7,216 bases of DNA, taken from NCBI GenBank assembly GCA_022447405.1, contig JAKVCE010000108.1, positions 1 through 7,216 of the forward strand, given 5' to 3'. This document shows positions 5,841 through 7,216 of this stretch, in pieces. The notes below the pieces were generated by a model. The model ran no database searches. It had not been told where the DNA came from and saw only the letters and a program-made list of their open reading frames with translations. The stretch comes from Planctomycetota bacterium. GTDB lineage: Bacteria > Planctomycetota > UBA1135 > GCA-002686595. Both the position numbers and the translations under genes were made by a program. Within the stretch, counting starts at the first letter, position 1. Each line of letters opens with the position of its first letter.

Positions 5841-6409
5841 CGCAGAGGGGGCGCGTGCACCAGCATCGCCGCTCGGAGGCGCTCGGCGACCTCAGGAGAG
5901 GCGAAGCGCGCGACGAGCGCCAAGGCGAACTCAATCGACGTCCCAGGCCCCTGGCTCGTGATCACTGCGCCCGATTCGATCACCCGCGGGTCCCCCACGA
6001 CCTCACCGTCAGCGGCGCCGAGCTCCTCCCTCACCGCGGGGTGGCTCGTGACCTCTCTCCCCGTGATCACACCAGCCGCCGCCAAGACCAAGGGCGCGGC
6101 GCACACAGCCGCGGTGACCTTCCCAGCGAGAGCGAGCTCCTTCACGAGGCCAAGGACGCGCTCGTCCGCCATGAGCGCCCGCGTCCCGGGCATCCCACCT
6201 GGCAGGACGATCGCGTCGAAGCTGTCGAGCTCAAGCTCATCGAGCCACGCGTCTGGCTCGACACGGATCTCGTGCGCGCCCTCGACAGCGCCGGGCGTGA
6301 GGCTCGCTGTGACGACCTCGAGCTCAGCGCGGCGCAGGACATCGATGATCGCGACCGCCTCGATCTCTTCAAAGCCCGGAGCGAGGGGGACAAGAATCTT
6401 CACGCTCAT
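5837..6409 (-). CDS. DJ-1/PfpI (ThiJ) family protein
   Basis: A 190-residue protein of normal length for the DJ-1 branch. The fold is a flavodoxin-like glutamine-amidotransferase-type domain over nearly the whole chain. It begins with VKILVPLAPGFEEIEAV, in which E17 matches the conserved acidic residue that tunes the reactive cysteine. VLPGGMPG (68-75) follows, then the nucleophile elbow AAVCAAP with C103, and TSHP with H123. GPGTSIEFAL is the usual C-terminal helix start. Members act as glyoxalase III or deglycase-type enzymes or as redox-stress chaperones (YajL, human DJ-1); the exact activity cannot be read here and is debated for the family. The start ATG has no ribosome site, but a TATACT box lies 6 bases upstream, suggesting a leaderless message. 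The gene is divergent from the DUF523 gene with 35 bases between starts. Confidence 0.92.
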   Translation of the reverse strand: MSVKILVPLAPGFEEIEAVAIIDVLRRAELEVVTASLTPGAVEGAHEIRVEPDAWLDELELDSFDAIVLPGGMPGTRALMADERVLGLVKELALAGKVTAAVCAAPLVLAAAGVITGREVTSHPAVREELGAADGEVVGDPRVIESGAVITSQGPGTSIEFALALVARFASPEVAERLRAAMLVHAPPLR

Positions 6410-6415
6410 GGGGCG

Positions 6416-6421
6416 AGTATA
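6416..6421 (-). promoter_or_regulatory. -10 element of the DJ-1 gene, probably giving a leaderless mRNA
   Basis: TATACT (5 of 6 matches to TATAAT) is followed by exactly six bases and then the ATG at 6409, so the expected first transcribed base is the A of the start codon. No Shine-Dalgarno sequence is present. The best -35 is weak (GAGGCA, 16-base spacer) and overlaps the start of the divergent gene's leader. Confidence 0.5.
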
Positions 6422-6433
6422 GCCGCCCGGCGT

Positions 6434-6437
6434 AGGA
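6434..6437 (+). promoter_or_regulatory. Shine-Dalgarno site of the DUF523 gene
   Basis: AGGA lies 7 bases before ATG 6445. An out-of-frame ATG at 6437 opens a three-codon frame whose TGA overlaps the real start codon (ATGA). Confidence 0.5.
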
Positions 6438-6444
6438 TGCCTCG

Positions 6445-6921
6445 ATGACCTCCAAAGAAGAGCGGGAGCTGAAGCCCGCCCTCGTAAGCGCGTGCTTGCT
6501 TGGGAAGGAGTGTCGCTATGACGGCGCGCACAACCGCGACGCAGCTCTAAACCGCACGATGGCGGAGCGCGGGGAGCGCGCTGTGCCCTTCTGCCCCGAA
6601 GAGCACGGCGGATTGGGGACGCCGCGGCCGCCCGCTTGGATCGAGTCGCGGGACGCAGCGGCTGTCCTCGCAGGTGAAGCGCGAGTCGTGACCGAGAGAG
6701 GCCTGGACGTGACCGCCGAGTTCCTCGCGGGGGCGCGCGGCGCGCTCGAAGCCTGCCGCGCAGCTGGAGCAGAGCGCGCCTACCTCAAGGAGCGCTCCCC
6801 CTCCTGCGGCGCGCGCTCCACCCACGTCGACGGCGCGCTCACAGACGGGCCCGGCGTAACGACCGCGCTGCTTGAGAGCGCTGGGATCGAGGTCGAGGGC
6901 GTCGAGGGTCGACGCGGCTAG
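6445..6921 (+). CDS. DUF523 family protein, TudS-type (putative thiouracil/thio-UMP desulfidase)
   Basis: A 158-residue protein covering one complete DUF523 domain. The family signature is clear: VSACLLGKECRYDG (C17, C23), FCPEEHGGLGTPRPP (C50, PR at 60-61), TERGLDVTAEFLAGA, and LKERSPSCG (C121), ending in a GxGVTTALLESAGIEV-like helix. TudS members of this family use a [4Fe-4S] cluster held by three cysteines to remove sulfur from thiouracil or 4-thio-UMP (family knowledge). C17, C50 and C121 are the likely ligands here, with C23 also conserved. No DUF1722 (YbgA-like) domain is fused, so this is the short form. Whether this member has the desulfidase activity is not shown by sequence. A TAGGA ribosome site supports the ATG. 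The gene is divergent from the DJ-1 gene and convergent with the methyltransferase gene at a one-base gap. Confidence 0.9.
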   Translation: MTSKEERELKPALVSACLLGKECRYDGAHNRDAALNRTMAERGERAVPFCPEEHGGLGTPRPPAWIESRDAAAVLAGEARVVTERGLDVTAEFLAGARGALEACRAAGAERAYLKERSPSCGARSTHVDGALTDGPGVTTALLESAGIEVEGVEGRRG

Positions 6922-6922
6922 C

Positions 6923-7216
6923 TCACTCCTTGGGCTCAGCGACCACGACGACGTGGAAGCCGAGGAGGGAGAGGCCTGGGATCGCGCAGATCACGCGGTC
7001 GACGGCGAGGAAGAGCCGCGTCAGGAGGGCGCTCCCTGGGATGAACCTGAGCACGCCCAGGTGATCCGGGAAGCCAGCGAAGACGTAGGCGAGCACCCCG
7101 TAGCGCTTGACCTTCGTGACGCGGAAGCCGGCTCGTTCGCAGAGGCTGACGATCCCCTTCTTTGTGAAGCCCTGGTCGCCCACGTCGAAGTGCTCGCTCT
7201 TTCGATAGAGGACCCA
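6923..7216 (-). CDS. C-terminal part of a probable class I SAM-dependent methyltransferase (5' end outside window)
   Basis: The minus-strand frame is open from the right edge to a TGA at 6925-6923, giving 97 residues; the GTG at 7183 need not be the start. The fragment has 'SEHFDVGDQGFTKKGIVSLCERAGFRV', the usual late element of methyltransferase type 11/12 domains (a helix that ends in E-x-A-G-F-x-V before a strand). A hydrophobic segment (VLRFIPGSALLTRLFLAV) and a last beta strand, FHVVVVAEP, follow. The SAM-binding motif would lie outside the window, so the family call is an inference from the tail pattern. The substrate is unknown. It ends one base from the convergent DUF523 gene, with no room for a terminator. 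Confidence 0.6.
   Translation of the reverse strand, partial: WVLYRKSEHFDVGDQGFTKKGIVSLCERAGFRVTKVKRYGVLAYVFAGFPDHLGVLRFIPGSALLTRLFLAVDRVICAIPGLSLLGFHVVVVAEPKE

Noticed and set aside
5704..5934. N-terminal extension of the TPR protein to ATG 5934
   Set aside because: It would overlap the end of the DJ-1 gene and put a Ser/Arg/Cys-rich stretch before an evident signal peptide that starts at 5703.
5564..6448. 294-codon plus-strand frame ending in ATGA at the DUF523 start
   Set aside because: Antisense to the TPR and DJ-1 genes, Arg/Asp/His-rich and without a fold. The ATGA overlap with the real start is probably chance.
6437..6448. Three-codon upstream frame (ATG CCT CGA TGA) overlapping the DUF523 start
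   Set aside because: Its ATG overlaps the AGGA ribosome site and has none of its own, so it is unlikely to be translated as a control element.

Overview
The window is GC-rich, compact bacterial DNA. It has seven protein genes, two of them cut by the window edges, and one tRNA gene. Most genes have strong G/C bias at third codon positions, several start at GTG or TTG, and spacing is very tight. The secreted TPR protein begins with a small 'D-x-I-x-x-x-x-G-R-x-I-E' beta-type module, and an ECF sigma factor lies next to an unrecognised helical protein. Together these fit a planctomycete-like organism best. This is inference; a myxobacterial or other GC-rich origin is not excluded. No mobile element, CRISPR array, integrase or phage gene was seen.

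Layout from left to right: (1) the C-terminus of a THUMP-like-domain methyltransferase (+, cut at the left edge), whose end overlaps the 3' end of a tRNA-Val(UAC) gene on the opposite strand; (2) a complete UDP-glucose 6-dehydrogenase gene (+); (3) a short-chain dehydrogenase/reductase (-), tail-to-tail with ugd, the two stop codons lying in one CTAG; (4) a 281-base leader or intergenic stretch; (5) a two-gene unit on the minus strand, an ECF sigma factor followed through a GTGA overlap by an unrecognised, probably exported helical-repeat protein; (6) a 271-base stretch with inverted repeats and no gene; (7) an exported TPR-type protein (-) with a good candidate sigma-70 promoter; (8) a DJ-1/PfpI-family gene (-), apparently leaderless; (9) a divergent DUF523/TudS-type protein (+); (10) the C-terminus of a probable SAM-dependent methyltransferase (-, cut at the right edge), convergent with the DUF523 gene at one base.

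The genes do not form one pathway. Several are housekeeping or stress-related single genes: UDP-glucuronate supply, glyoxal or redox stress, and possible thio-base desulfuration. The only clear multi-gene unit is sigma factor plus unknown partner. The most unusual features are the tRNA/stop-codon overlap, where one base both ends a protein and breaks a T-stem pair, the sigma-factor/unknown-gene pair without a recognisable anti-sigma factor, and the leaderless DJ-1 gene. No feature clearly marks a new defence or mobile system.
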